This document shows, one piece after another, positions 52,112 to 61,699 of a stretch of DNA of 64,000 bases (positions are counted from its first letter, which is position 1; each line of letters starts with the position of its first letter). Under the pieces are notes generated by a model. It did no database searches. It saw only the letters and a program-made list of their open reading frames with translations, and had not been told where the DNA came from. The stretch is from NCBI GenBank assembly GCA_033762715.1, contig JANRLL010000017.1, positions 62,001 to 126,000 on the forward strand, given 5' to 3'. This stretch comes from JANRLL01 sp033762715. GTDB lineage: Bacteria > Pseudomonadota > Alphaproteobacteria > Rickettsiales > SXRF01. Both the position numbers and the translations under genes were made by a program.

Positions 52112-52579
52112 ATGACCAACGCTATCGAACAAAAACTCGCCGCTTTGAATATTACCCTGCCACCATCGGTGCCACCAGCTGCGAACTATATTCCCTATAC
52201 TGTATCGGGTAATTTGGTGTTTGTGTCGGGTACGCTGCCCATGAAAGATGGTAAGCCACAAGATATCGGCAAGCTAGGCAAGGAATTCACGGTTGAACAA
52301 GGCCAAGCGACCGCAAGACTCTGCGGTATCAATATCTTAGGTCATGTGAAAGCAGCTTGCGGCGGTGATTTATCAAAGGTAAAACGTGTCGTACGCTTGG
52401 GCATTTTCGTAAGTTCAGCTGCGGGTTTCACTGATCAACCCAAAGTAGCAAACGGCGTATCTGATCTGATGGTTGAACTGTTTGGTGAAGCCGGTAAGCA
52501 TGCGCGTTTTGCCGTAGGGGTGAGCGAATTGCCATTCGGCGTTGCAGTTGAGGTTGATGGGACCTTCGAAATCGGCTAA
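52112..52579 (+). CDS. RidA/YjgF family protein
   Basis: Enamine/imine deaminase family that removes reactive intermediates of PLP enzymes; some subfamilies have other roles. The 155-residue product starts after AAGGAGA at ATG 52112; the frame is open upstream to 52031 but only the inner start has a ribosome-binding site. Family motifs are GNLVFVSGTLPM, GQATARLCGINILGHVKAACGG and ARFAVGVSELPFGVAVEV, which keeps the substrate-binding Arg. The length places it in the longer Rid subgroup rather than RidA itself. It is divergent from the T4SS. Confidence 0.9.
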   Translation: MTNAIEQKLAALNITLPPSVPPAANYIPYTVSGNLVFVSGTLPMKDGKPQDIGKLGKEFTVEQGQATARLCGINILGHVKAACGGDLSKVKRVVRLGIFVSSAAGFTDQPKVANGVSDLMVELFGEAGKHARFAVGVSELPFGVAVEVDGTFEIG

Positions 52580-52768
52580 TATCTCCGCCTATTAACCGCA
52601 CTGGCTCTATTTTAACTAAAATTTTACCCATCTTGTGGTTAAATAGAAAGGTTGTATCGCCGAAATCCGCGGCTAACCTAGCTGCTTCAGGCGTTTCTGC
52701 GTTGCAACAACAGACTGTTTTAGCTATAGTTTTATAGCATTCACTGTTCAGAACGGATATTAGCTACG

Positions 52769-53893
52769 ATGAACCTGACTGCAACCGATCTCAAAGATTT
52801 GACACAAGATAGCAGTGGGCAGTCCAAACTGGTGCTGGCGAAAAAGCTGGCCAGTGAGTTTACCAGCGGACAATTTTCAGAAGGCGAGTCGGATATTGCC
52901 ATCGACATATTCCGCCTGTTGCTGCGTGATGCGCATAAACAGGTGCGTCGTGCGCTAGCCGAACATTTGAGCATGAGCCCGCGTGTGCCGCATGATATTA
53001 TTGTGAAGCTCGCTGCCGACGATGCGGACGTGTCGATTCCGGTGCTGGAGCATTCGGCGGTGCTGACCGAATCAGACCTGCTCTCTATTATAGAAAGCAC
53101 CAAAGAAATTTTGAAGCTCTGTGCCGTAGCGCGCCGTGAGAATTTGAGTGAGCGCGTCGCCGATACCTTGCTTGATACTAAGGAAGAGGAGGTTCTGACC
53201 GACCTGTTCCTCAACAAGACCGCGAAGATTAGTGAGTCGGGCATCGAACGTGTATGGGAATATGTAGCCGAAAAACGTTCGCTGCTGGAAACGCTGGTGC
53301 ATCGTGGCAATCTGCCGCTGACCGTGGCTGAAAAAATTTACTTCGTCGTGAGTGACGAAATGAAAACCATGCTCACCCGCCAATATAAAATTAAAACGCC
53401 GCTTGCTAATAAAGTCTCAAGCGATTCGCGCGAATGGCAATTGTTGGGTATTATTCCCTCTGACGGGATGATCGATCCCAATAGTGATGACCAGGTCGAG
53501 GATCTGATCGATCAGCTTTATTATGGCGGTCGTCTGACCCATTCTTTCCTGATGCGTGCTCTTTGCGTGGGAAGCCTCAGTATTTTTGAAGCAGGCATCG
53601 CACGTCTTGCCGGTGTGCCGCGGGTGAATGCGCGTATTTTGCTCATGGATAGCGGCGAGTTGGGTGCGAAAGCTATTTATGAAGCCGCCGCCATGCCGCC
53701 TGGCTTTGCTGATGCGGTGGGCGTACTCTTGCGTATAAGCTTGGAAGAAACCGATTTTGGCTTGGCCAAGCGCACCGATTTTCGCAAGCGCGTGATCGAT
53801 CGCATCTATCAAGAAGGATACCACCGTACGGTGGATAACATGCAATATTTACTCGCTATCATAGGAGGTAAACTTGTCCCCGCCGCTGCATAG
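52769..53893 (+). CDS. DUF2336 protein, first of two tandem paralogues
   Basis: A 374-residue all-helical protein of the alphaproteobacterial DUF2336 family, probably HEAT-like repeats, without membrane segment or known activity. Recurrent motifs are FRLLLRDAHKQVRRALAEHL, DVSIPVLEHSAVLTESDLL and NLPLTVAEKIYFVVSD. Its partner downstream shares the same layout (for example IFRLLLRD and VSLPVLQYSQVLTDEDL). About 190 bases without a gene separate it from ridA. The two overlap by 20 bases and are very likely coupled. Function unknown. Confidence 0.85.
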   Translation: MNLTATDLKDLTQDSSGQSKLVLAKKLASEFTSGQFSEGESDIAIDIFRLLLRDAHKQVRRALAEHLSMSPRVPHDIIVKLAADDADVSIPVLEHSAVLTESDLLSIIESTKEILKLCAVARRENLSERVADTLLDTKEEEVLTDLFLNKTAKISESGIERVWEYVAEKRSLLETLVHRGNLPLTVAEKIYFVVSDEMKTMLTRQYKIKTPLANKVSSDSREWQLLGIIPSDGMIDPNSDDQVEDLIDQLYYGGRLTHSFLMRALCVGSLSIFEAGIARLAGVPRVNARILLMDSGELGAKAIYEAAAMPPGFADAVGVLLRISLEETDFGLAKRTDFRKRVIDRIYQEGYHRTVDNMQYLLAIIGGKLVPAAA

Positions 53894-55019
53894 CAAGAAA
53901 CAGGACGAAGCTCAGGGCTTGGTTCTAAGTCCAGATGATGTAAAGCGCTTACTCAGCGATACGTCATCTGACACGCGCGTCGATATGACGCATAAAATTG
54001 GCAAATCCTATAACGGCACCGTGCTCAATGATAAAGAATCGCTGGTGGCCGAGCAGATTTTCCGTCTGCTGCTGCGCGATACTGAGCTGAAAGTGCGGGT
54101 ATCGCTGGCTGAACACGTGAAAGACAGTGAAAATATTCCACGCGACATTGTGATGTCACTGGCCAAAGACGTGGCAGAAGTGTCGCTGCCGGTATTGCAA
54201 TATTCGCAAGTACTCACTGATGAAGATCTGGTGGGGTTGATTGAATCGACGCAAGAAATTTCGCGTTATATCGCGATTTCCAACCGCCCCAAAGTATCGG
54301 CGGTGGTGTCCGAAACCCTGATCAGCACGGGCAGTGACAAGGTAGCCGAAACCCTGATTAAAAACCAAGGCGCCGAAATATCGGAGAAAGCCATCACAAC
54401 CCTCATTACCAATCATCAAGGTAATGTGCAGTTGATGAACACGCTATCGAATCGTCCTAGCCTGCCATTGACGGCGGTTGATAAGCTGGTGAGCATCGTC
54501 TCCTCGACCTTGTCGGAAACCTTGAAGCAAAAATACAAGGTGCCGAGTGCGCATATCGAGCAAGAAGTGGAAAAAACCCGCGAGAAGGAAACGCTGGGAC
54601 TGGTGCGCATGGCAGCAACCGAACAGGATGTAGATAAGCTCATCAATCAGCTCTATGCCTTTGGTCGCCTGACGCCTTCGATTATTCTCAATGCGCTGTG
54701 TCAGGGTAATTTTACCTTTTTCGAAACGGCGCTGGCGAAACTCTCCAATATTCCGGTATCGAACGCGCGTACCCTGATTGCCGATCGCGGTGAGCTGGGT
54801 TTCCGCGCCATTTATAATAAGACCGGTCTGCCAGACACGATGTTTCCGGCGGTGAAATTGCTGCTTCGCATTGTGCGCGAAGTGGATAAAGAAGGCGAGA
54901 GGCCTGGCACATCGCACTATGCTAACCGCGTAGTTGAGCAGATTTTGCAATATTCGGAAGAAGAGCCGGTCGAGAACCTCTCTTATATTATTGCGCTGGT
55001 GCGCAAAATGGCCCAATAA
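53874..55019 (+). CDS. DUF2336 protein, second paralogue (TTG start)
   Basis: A 381-residue paralogue of the preceding protein, all-helical. Start is a TTG at 53874 because a near-perfect AGGAGGT lies five bases before it, and the homologous region follows closely; there is no ATG with a comparable site. Shared segments with its neighbour include RLLLRDTELKVRVSLAEHV, LPVLQYSQVLTDEDLVGLIEST and ARTLIADRGELGFRAIY. It differs mainly in its N-terminus and in the last 60 residues. No activity is known for the family. Confidence 0.85.
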   Translation: MSPPLHSKKQDEAQGLVLSPDDVKRLLSDTSSDTRVDMTHKIGKSYNGTVLNDKESLVAEQIFRLLLRDTELKVRVSLAEHVKDSENIPRDIVMSLAKDVAEVSLPVLQYSQVLTDEDLVGLIESTQEISRYIAISNRPKVSAVVSETLISTGSDKVAETLIKNQGAEISEKAITTLITNHQGNVQLMNTLSNRPSLPLTAVDKLVSIVSSTLSETLKQKYKVPSAHIEQEVEKTREKETLGLVRMAATEQDVDKLINQLYAFGRLTPSIILNALCQGNFTFFETALAKLSNIPVSNARTLIADRGELGFRAIYNKTGLPDTMFPAVKLLLRIVREVDKEGERPGTSHYANRVVEQILQYSEEEPVENLSYIIALVRKMAQ

Positions 55020-55085
55020 GCATGCTTGATGTCCAAGCCTTGGCGCGATATAAGACATGCATCGGTAGCTTGCAGGTCATAACCT

Positions 55086-55865
55086 ATGAATATCAAAAAA
55101 ATAGCATGCGTTGCAGATGGGTCACCCAAAGCGCAAGCGGCGTATAAAGAAATTGCCAAGCGATATGAGATTGTCGAAATCACACGCCGCCGCATGGATG
55201 CGCAGGTGATCATCGTACTGGGCGGCGACGGGTTTATGCTACAAACCCTGCATGCCTACATGAAAATGAAACTTCCCTTTTATGGTATTAATTGCGGGTC
55301 AGTCGGGTTTCTCATGAACCAGCACGGTACCGATAATTTGCTGGAGCGCCTAAGCCGCGCCCGCCAATCTACGCTCTACCCGCTGCATATGTATGCACGC
55401 CGCAGCAATGATAAAGTATCGCAAGCGCTTGCCTTTAATGAAGTATCGCTACTTCGCCAAGGCCGCCAGGCGGCTAAAATTCGTGTGGCGGTCGATCATG
55501 TGGTGCGTCTTAAAGAGCTATCGTGTGACGGCGTGTTGGTGGCAACACCGGCCGGCAGCACCGCCTATAACTTCTCGGCCGGCGGCCCGATTATTCCGCT
55601 GGGTGCCAACGTTATCGCCTTAACCCCGATTGTGCCTTTCCGCCCGCGGGCCTGGAAAGGGGCGCTGTTGCCGCATAATGCCAGCGTCAGCTTTTCGATA
55701 TTGGAGCATCATAAGCGCCCAGTGAATGTGGTAGCCGATTTTACCGAAATTCGTGATGTAACCGAGGTGGTTATCTGTGAACAGCGTAAATCGGGCGTGA
55801 CCTTGCTGTTTGATCCCGAGCATAATTTGGGTGAGCGGATCGTAAAAGAGCAATTTAGCTACTGA
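55086..55865 (+). CDS. nadK: NadK, NAD kinase
   Basis: Phosphorylates NAD to NADP. The 259-residue protein has the GGDG motif at residues 46-49 (VLGGDGFML), followed by FYGINCGSVGFLMN, AFNEVSLLR and the substrate-binding CDGVLVATPAGSTAYNFSAGGPI. The C-terminal strand pairing region is intact. It follows the DUF2336 pair by 66 bases and precedes the cold-shock gene by about 160. Confidence 0.96.
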   Translation: MNIKKIACVADGSPKAQAAYKEIAKRYEIVEITRRRMDAQVIIVLGGDGFMLQTLHAYMKMKLPFYGINCGSVGFLMNQHGTDNLLERLSRARQSTLYPLHMYARRSNDKVSQALAFNEVSLLRQGRQAAKIRVAVDHVVRLKELSCDGVLVATPAGSTAYNFSAGGPIIPLGANVIALTPIVPFRPRAWKGALLPHNASVSFSILEHHKRPVNVVADFTEIRDVTEVVICEQRKSGVTLLFDPEHNLGERIVKEQFSY

Positions 55866-56024
55866 TTTTAAATAATTATTTTTTATTTTTGGGGCGATTA
55901 TTTCGTTACGCTAGGCGAACGATATGCTCAAATTCATTGCTCAAAATCGGAGTTTGCGCTAAAACAGCACCATAACTTCCTCGCGCGGTTTGCAGGAAGA
56001 ATATTGTATGTCAAGGGAGCCTCT

Positions 56025-56228
56025 ATGGCAGTGGGTACAGTAAAATGGTTCAATCCAGCAAAGCGCTTTGGGTTTATTATGCCTGAATCTGGCGGCGGCG
56101 ATGTGTTTGTACATATTTCTGCTTTGCAACAAGCCGGCTTACAAGGACTTGAAGAAGGCCAGCGCCTAGAATATGAACTCGCCGAAGTCAAAGGTAAGAT
56201 GTCGGCTGTAAACCTGAAATTGGTTTAA
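56025..56228 (+). CDS. cspA: Cold-shock domain protein (CspA family)
   Basis: Single-stranded nucleic-acid-binding protein of 67 residues. RNP1 is present as KRFGFIM (KGFGFI in most relatives), and RNP2 as VFVHISAL. The ATG at 56025 follows AAGGGAG; the upstream TTG of the frame is rejected. The roughly 160-base 5' region is A+T-rich with a long potential untranslated leader, as seen for cold-regulated csp genes, but no cold-box was identified. Confidence 0.93.
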   Translation: MAVGTVKWFNPAKRFGFIMPESGGGDVFVHISALQQAGLQGLEEGQRLEYELAEVKGKMSAVNLKLV

Positions 56229-56230
56229 TT

Positions 56231-56266
56231 TTAGGGCGTGTGTGCTTCAATAGCTGCGCGCCCTAA
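56231..56266. terminator. Hairpin between convergent csp and pseudopilin genes
   Basis: Stem TTAGGGCG (56231-56238) pairs with CGCCCTAA (56259-56266), extended by wobble pairs, loop about 12 bases. Placed between convergent genes whose stops lie just outside, so it probably ends transcription in both directions. No long U-run follows. Confidence 0.5.
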
Positions 56267-56269
56267 GCC

Positions 56270-57064
56270 TTAGAAGCTGGTGCGGATGCGTAATTGACAT
56301 GTGTTCAGCTCTGGGTCTGGGGTGGTGGTATAGACACCGCCCGTCTGGCAGCTATCGTCAGCGCCTGCAGTCCCTGATACTCCATTATCTGTAGTAACTA
56401 CTCTACCTGTGGTGGCGATCCCGTCATCGAGCTTGCTGTCCATTTGAAAGGCGCTCATGACTGGGATAGCTGGATATGGTTTAAAGTCCGGAGCGCCTGT
56501 ATTACCTGCGTCAGCACCATCAAGAAATCCAGGATCTCCTGCGCCCACAGACATACCTCGTAACAGATAGTAGTAGTTAAGACCATCTTTTGCTATGGGG
56601 ATGATATAGGTATTGGGTGCTAACTTAGAGGCTGCGAAATAGTTGGCCAATGTTTCCCCGCTCGAGAATGGGTCTAAGCAATCGCCGCCTTCGATGTTGT
56701 CGGAAATAAGTCCAGACTGCGTTAAATGCCTAAAAAATACAGCCACTTCGTTGCTGATGTATCCTGGGCTGCTTGCTCCGCCACCGGGATTGATTTCCAG
56801 CAGACTGTTACCGTTGGGTGTAATATCAGTTGAATAAAAACCAAAAGAACCCGCGCGTGTAAAATCGCCCGGTAACCCAGAATATTTATTGCGAAAGATA
56901 TTGACTGCAGTGTCATAGCGCTCCATTTGGCTGACGGCTGCACGAAGCTCTGCTCCCTTAATCAAATCTCGTCCGACCAGCACACCCCCGATAATAAGGC
57001 CTATAATAACCAGTACGATGGATAATTCGATAAGGGTGAAGCCTGCGCGTTTTTTTATATTCAT
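56270..57064 (-). CDS. Orphan type IV pilin-like/pseudopilin protein
   Basis: A 264-residue protein with a class III signal: positively charged leader MNIKKRAG, then FTLIELSIVLVIIGLIIGG as the hydrophobic helix, with Glu5 of the mature protein in place. The mature domain is long and cysteine-bearing (GDCLDPFSSGE and DDSCQTGG, plus NTCQLRIRTSF at the C-terminus). Long pseudopilin-like proteins with this pattern occur alone in many genomes. No general secretion or type IV pilus machinery is adjacent, and the Tad genes further along use a different pilin type, so its partner is unknown. Confidence 0.85.
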   Translation of the reverse strand: MNIKKRAGFTLIELSIVLVIIGLIIGGVLVGRDLIKGAELRAAVSQMERYDTAVNIFRNKYSGLPGDFTRAGSFGFYSTDITPNGNSLLEINPGGGASSPGYISNEVAVFFRHLTQSGLISDNIEGGDCLDPFSSGETLANYFAASKLAPNTYIIPIAKDGLNYYYLLRGMSVGAGDPGFLDGADAGNTGAPDFKPYPAIPVMSAFQMDSKLDDGIATTGRVVTTDNGVSGTAGADDSCQTGGVYTTTPDPELNTCQLRIRTSF

Positions 57065-57241
57065 GGCTGTCCAGTTACAATAGACCGCAAAAAACGTAGT
57101 GACAATTCATTAAGAATACGTAAAAAAGCATGAAACGTAAGAAATTTGGCCTCTACGCCTGAATGATGTATGAAAAGCGTTGCGTTCGCGCGTTTTTTCA
57201 CTTACCTGTGCTGGCCATTCATTAAACGGACATATAGAATT

Positions 57242-59071
57242 ATGAGAGAACTGCGCAACATCGCCATTATCGCCCACGTGGATCATGGCAAGACCACTTT
57301 AATTGATACCATGCTTCGCCAAAGCGGAAGTTTCCGCGATAATCAGGTGGTTGCTGAACGCGTCATGGATAGCAATGATCTCGAGAAAGAGCGCGGCATT
57401 ACCATTCTGGCGAAATGTACCTCGGTGAATCGTGGCAATACCCGTATCAATATCGTCGATACCCCAGGCCACGCCGATTTCGGCGGTGAAGTAGAGCGCG
57501 TGCTCTCGATGGTCGATGGTGTGGTGTTGCTGGTGGATGCGGCAGAAGGCGCATTGCCTCAAACGAAATTCGTACTCTCTAAAGCGCTGAAGCTTGGCTT
57601 GCGCCCGATCGTTGTCATCAACAAAATCGACCGCGCCGACGCGCAACCCGAGGTGGTGGTCAATGAAGTGTTTGATTTATTCGCCGCGCTGGACGCGACC
57701 GAAGAACAGCTCGATTTCCCTGTGCTCTATGCATCTGGCCGCGATGGCTGGGCGTCTGAAACCTTAGACGGTGCGCGCGAAACGCTGGATCCGCTCTTTA
57801 ATAAAATTATCAATCACGTGCCGGCGCCGGATGTGGATGAGGATGCCGCATTTGCCATGCTTGTGACCATGCTCGATTACGATCCGTATGTGGGCCGTAT
57901 TTTGACCGGTCGTATTTATAGCGGTCGCGCCAAAGTGGGCATGCCGATTAAAGCGCTGAACCTGAAAGGCGACACGCTGGAGCAGGGACGTCTGACCAAA
58001 TTATTTGACTTTGACGGCATTAAGCGTGTGCCGGTGGAAGAGGCGGTGGCTGGCGATATTGTGGCTATTGCGGGTCTGACGCAAACGACCGTATCGGATA
58101 CGATTGGCGAGTTGGCTATGGCAGGTCCAGTACCTTCGACTCCGATCGATCCGCCGACCATGTCGATTACCATCGGTGTGAATGATTCACCGCTTGCCGG
58201 TCAAGAAGGCACCAAGCTTACCTCGCGCGTGATTCGCGAACGCTTGATGCGTGAAGATGAAGGCAACGTTGCGATCCGCGTTACCGAATCGGATTCAAAA
58301 GATGCGTTTGAAGTGGCTGGCCGCGGCGAGTTGCAACTGGGTGTATTGATTGAAACCATGCGCCGCGAGGGCTTTGAGCTTTCGGTGTCGCGTCCACGCG
58401 TATTGCTGAAGCAAGATCCCAATACCCATGAAAAATTAGAGCCTATCGATGAAGTTGTAGTCGATGTAGATGATGAGCATACCGGCGTAGTAGTGGAGAA
58501 GCTCAGCCTACGTAAAGGCGAGATGATTGATATGCGCCCATCAAGCGGCGGCAAAACCCGCATTATTTTCCATATTCCTTCACGTGGTCTTATCGGCTAT
58601 CAGAGCGAGTTTTTGACCGATACGCGTGGTACTGGCGTCATGAACCGCCTGTTTCATGGTTATGCACCGTATAAAGGCGATATCCCAGGACGTCGTAACG
58701 GCGCGCTTATCTCCATGGAGAAGGGTGAGGCTGTGGCATACGCGATTTGGAACTTACAAGAACGCGGGATTATGTTCATCGATCCAGGCAATAAAATCTA
58801 TGAAGGCATGATCGTAGGCGAACACAGCCGCGATAATGATCTCGAGATCAACGTGCTGAAGAACAAACAGCTGACTAACATCCGTACCACCAGCAAAGAC
58901 GAGGCAATCCGCCTGGTGCCGCCGCTTAAAATGACCTTGGAGCAGATGATTTCTTACATCCAAGACGATGAGCTGGTGGAAGTCACGCCGAAGTCGCTGC
59001 GCTTACGCAAAACTATGCTAGACAGCAATGAGCGTAAGAAACTTTCCCGCGCCCTCAAAAAAGTCGTGTAA
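57242..59071 (+). CDS. typA: BipA/TypA, ribosome-associated GTPase
   Basis: Translational GTPase involved in 50S assembly and stress adaptation. The start at ATG 57242 gives 609 residues beginning MRELRNIAIIAHVDHGKTT (P-loop, residues 12-19). DTPGHADFGGEVERV and NKIDRADAQP are the G3 and G4 motifs. The BipA-specific C-terminal domain has RGLIGYQSEFLTDTRGTGVMN. The frame is open upstream to 57170 but the extra residues have no homology. Confidence 0.97.
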   Translation: MRELRNIAIIAHVDHGKTTLIDTMLRQSGSFRDNQVVAERVMDSNDLEKERGITILAKCTSVNRGNTRINIVDTPGHADFGGEVERVLSMVDGVVLLVDAAEGALPQTKFVLSKALKLGLRPIVVINKIDRADAQPEVVVNEVFDLFAALDATEEQLDFPVLYASGRDGWASETLDGARETLDPLFNKIINHVPAPDVDEDAAFAMLVTMLDYDPYVGRILTGRIYSGRAKVGMPIKALNLKGDTLEQGRLTKLFDFDGIKRVPVEEAVAGDIVAIAGLTQTTVSDTIGELAMAGPVPSTPIDPPTMSITIGVNDSPLAGQEGTKLTSRVIRERLMREDEGNVAIRVTESDSKDAFEVAGRGELQLGVLIETMRREGFELSVSRPRVLLKQDPNTHEKLEPIDEVVVDVDDEHTGVVVEKLSLRKGEMIDMRPSSGGKTRIIFHIPSRGLIGYQSEFLTDTRGTGVMNRLFHGYAPYKGDIPGRRNGALISMEKGEAVAYAIWNLQERGIMFIDPGNKIYEGMIVGEHSRDNDLEINVLKNKQLTNIRTTSKDEAIRLVPPLKMTLEQMISYIQDDELVEVTPKSLRLRKTMLDSNERKKLSRALKKVV

Positions 59072-59138
59072 ACGCGAGATAAATAAGTGCTTTGGAACCT
59101 TTTTTATTTGCAGTGCCTTGCCGCATAAGCTATAAGCA

Positions 59139-59162
59139 GTTGAGGGTGTGTCTACACTCAAC
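59139..59162. promoter_or_regulatory. Inverted repeat upstream of cpaB
   Basis: GTTGA-GG-GTGT (59139-59149) and ACAC-TCAAC (59154-59162) form a nine-pair stem with a two-base bulge, about 23 bases before the cpaB start. It may be an operator for the Tad operon or the end of the typA transcript. Confidence 0.35.
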
Positions 59163-59185
59163 ATGTTGTGTGATATAAGGGTCCT

Positions 59186-60094
59186 ATGCGCTTTGTTTTG
59201 TTAATTGCCGCCGCCGTCGTTGCGGTCATCGCTGGCTATGCCGCCATGCAGATGTCTGGCAATCCAGCGCCCGAACCTGTGCCGGTCGCGCAAGAAACGT
59301 CCGTTGCCCCCGTAAATGAAGTAATGGTGCTGATTTCCAAAGCCGATATTGATCTCGGCGAAGTGGTCACCCAAGATATGATCGATGTGCAGCCAATGCC
59401 TAAGCATTTAGTGCCGCCGGGATTTATCGTAAGCGGCACGCCAGCGGCTGATAAATTGGTAGGATCCGTTGTGCGCTCCAGCTTTAAAAAAGACGAACCT
59501 TTTATCCTGAGCAAATTGACCGGCTTTAATGAGCGCGGGTTTTTAGCAGCGGCATTGCCTGCGGGCAAACGTGCGGTGACGATTCCCGTGGATGCGATTT
59601 CAGGTGTGGCGGGATATGTTTTTCCAGGCGACCGTGTGGATATCGTGCTCACGCAAAACGTGCCGGGTGATGTGAAGGTATCGGGTATCCGCTCCAGCGG
59701 TAAGCCGGTGGTAACAGAGATAGTCGCCGCAAATGCCATGGTACTTGCAGTCAATACGCGCGATGTAAGTGGCGCCGTCAATGCTACGCCTACCAGTGTT
59801 ACGCTGCAGGTAAATCAAGAAGATGTGCAAAAATTGCGTCAGGCCGAAAAATTTGGCGCCTTATCGTTAGCGCTGCGTTCGCTGAAAGATAAGGATGGCA
59901 GCGATATTGAAGTTGCAACGCCGAACGATGTGATTATTCGCATTATTCGCGGTGTAGGCCGCGGCAATGATTCGGTGGTAATCGTGCCTGATGTGGGGCC
60001 GCATGCACGACCCACGACATCGGAAGAAACATCATCGGAAAAAGAAGCGACCGTGTCTGACAATCAGGCGACGTATGTCGAAGATAATAGGTAA
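59186..60094 (+). CDS. cpaB: CpaB/RcpC, Flp pilus assembly protein
   Basis: Periplasmic SAF-domain protein of the Tad (Flp, type IVc) pilus system, thought to bind peptidoglycan and support the secretin. The 302-residue product has an N-terminal hydrophobic segment (about 1-22), then VLISKADIDLGEVVTQDMIDV, GSVVRSSFKKDEPF, AALPAGKRAVTIPVDAISGVAGYVFPGDRVDIVLTQN, which define the family. It heads the cpaBCDEF run. Confidence 0.93.
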   Translation: MRFVLLIAAAVVAVIAGYAAMQMSGNPAPEPVPVAQETSVAPVNEVMVLISKADIDLGEVVTQDMIDVQPMPKHLVPPGFIVSGTPAADKLVGSVVRSSFKKDEPFILSKLTGFNERGFLAAALPAGKRAVTIPVDAISGVAGYVFPGDRVDIVLTQNVPGDVKVSGIRSSGKPVVTEIVAANAMVLAVNTRDVSGAVNATPTSVTLQVNQEDVQKLRQAEKFGALSLALRSLKDKDGSDIEVATPNDVIIRIIRGVGRGNDSVVIVPDVGPHARPTTSEETSSEKEATVSDNQATYVEDNR

Positions 60095-60103
60095 TTAGGA
60101 CTA

Positions 60104-61696
60104 ATGATCATCGCTAGACAACAAGGCACACTACTTTATAAGGCGACACGCATAGCGCTGACTTGCGCATTTGCCACCGGCTTGATGATTCAGACAGCGC
60201 CATCGGCCTGGTCGGCGGAGTCGCTTTCAATTCAAGCCGATACGCGCACAGTGAGTGTGCCGGTGAACCGCTCATCGCTGATTCATCTGAATTCGCCGAT
60301 GGCAGAAATCTTGATTGCCAATCCCGATATCGCCGATGTGCATCCGCATAATTCCAATACGATTACCTTGATCGGCAAGCATTTAGGCAGCACCAATATT
60401 CGCATTTTTGATGATAAAGGTAACTTGCTACGTGATTTGAATATTGTGGTGGTCAGAGATTTGCCGGCTATTCGCAAAGCACTCAAAAACTTCCTGCCCA
60501 ATGAACCAATCGGTATTGAAATGGTCAACACCAGCGTAGCGCTTACCGGCCGCGTCAGCAATGCATCCACGGCAGATCGCGCTATACAGATCGTTCGTGA
60601 TTTCGTGGTAGCGGAAAATACTACCAGCGCCACACCTGGTGCAGCGTCATCATCGCCGGTATCGTCGATGTTTTCATCCGGTGAAGGAACCCCGGCAGTG
60701 GCAGCGGCCGACGTGCGCGAACCCGAGATTATCAACATGATGCAAATCACCTCCGGTCATCAAGTGATGCTGCGGGTACGAGTAGGTGAGATTAACCGTA
60801 CCGCACTTAAAAATCTGGGCGTCAATTTAAGCGCATCGATTGCTAACAACTTCCAAATTGCCACCGGTGCGAATGCACTGGCTGGCTTTTTAACCCCCAT
60901 TACCAGCACGGATACCACTACGGTTCCGCGCGGTCCTGGCCATTATGTGTTTCCATCCGATAGCATCGGCACTCCCACCGATACGCAAGGCTTGATGATC
61001 GCGCGCGCGCAATCGGGCGGCGATGTAATTTCGGGGGCAGTGCGCGCATTGGAGCGTGATGGATTATTCAAAGTATTAGCTGAGCCCAACCTGGTTGCCG
61101 TGTCGGGTGAACAGGCGGATTTTCTAGCGGGTGGCGAGATTCCGATCCCGATCGTTTCTGGTTCAGGCTCCGGTTCAACCGCAGGTGTAGAATATAAAGA
61201 GTTTGGTGTGGCGGTGAAATTTACGCCAAACGTATTGTCAGAAACGCGTATTCGTATGACCGTGCAACCGGAAGTATCTGAGTTATCGACAGCCAATTCA
61301 GTGACCATCGGTGGTGTGAGCGTGCCAGGAGTAACGACGCGCCGCGCAAAAACCACGGTAGAATTAGCGCCTGGCGAAAGTTTTATGATCGCGGGTCTGC
61401 TCAAAGATCAATCGAATGCCACCATCGAACAGCTGCCTGGTGCAAAAGAGCTGCCAATCTTAGGCGCGCTGTTTCGTAGCACCAGCTTCCAGCGCAATGA
61501 AACCGAACTGGTTATTGCCGTAACGCCGTATTTGGTGGATCCGCTGAAAAGCTCGGATGTAAAACTTCCGACCGATAATTTTGTGCCACCTAGCTTTATT
61601 GAGCAATTTTTCTACGGCGCTCTTTCCGGCAATAGCGTGCCTTCTGCAACCCAGAGCCCGCCTTTAGAAGGCGCGGTTGGTTTTATGATGGATTAA
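60104..61696 (+). CDS. cpaC: CpaC/RcpA, Tad pilus outer-membrane secretin
   Basis: Secretin channel for the Flp pilus. The 530-residue protein has a signal peptide (about 10-38), a BON/N-domain region with the pilus secretin N-terminal motif PMAEILIANPDIADVHP, and the C-terminal secretin domain with VLAEPNLVAVSGEQADFLAGGEIPIP and the terminal ETELVIAVTPYLVDP. All expected parts are present. It begins nine bases after cpaB. Confidence 0.95.
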   Translation: MIIARQQGTLLYKATRIALTCAFATGLMIQTAPSAWSAESLSIQADTRTVSVPVNRSSLIHLNSPMAEILIANPDIADVHPHNSNTITLIGKHLGSTNIRIFDDKGNLLRDLNIVVVRDLPAIRKALKNFLPNEPIGIEMVNTSVALTGRVSNASTADRAIQIVRDFVVAENTTSATPGAASSSPVSSMFSSGEGTPAVAAADVREPEIINMMQITSGHQVMLRVRVGEINRTALKNLGVNLSASIANNFQIATGANALAGFLTPITSTDTTTVPRGPGHYVFPSDSIGTPTDTQGLMIARAQSGGDVISGAVRALERDGLFKVLAEPNLVAVSGEQADFLAGGEIPIPIVSGSGSGSTAGVEYKEFGVAVKFTPNVLSETRIRMTVQPEVSELSTANSVTIGGVSVPGVTTRRAKTTVELAPGESFMIAGLLKDQSNATIEQLPGAKELPILGALFRSTSFQRNETELVIAVTPYLVDPLKSSDVKLPTDNFVPPSFIEQFFYGALSGNSVPSATQSPPLEGAVGFMMD

Positions 61697-61699
61697 CGT

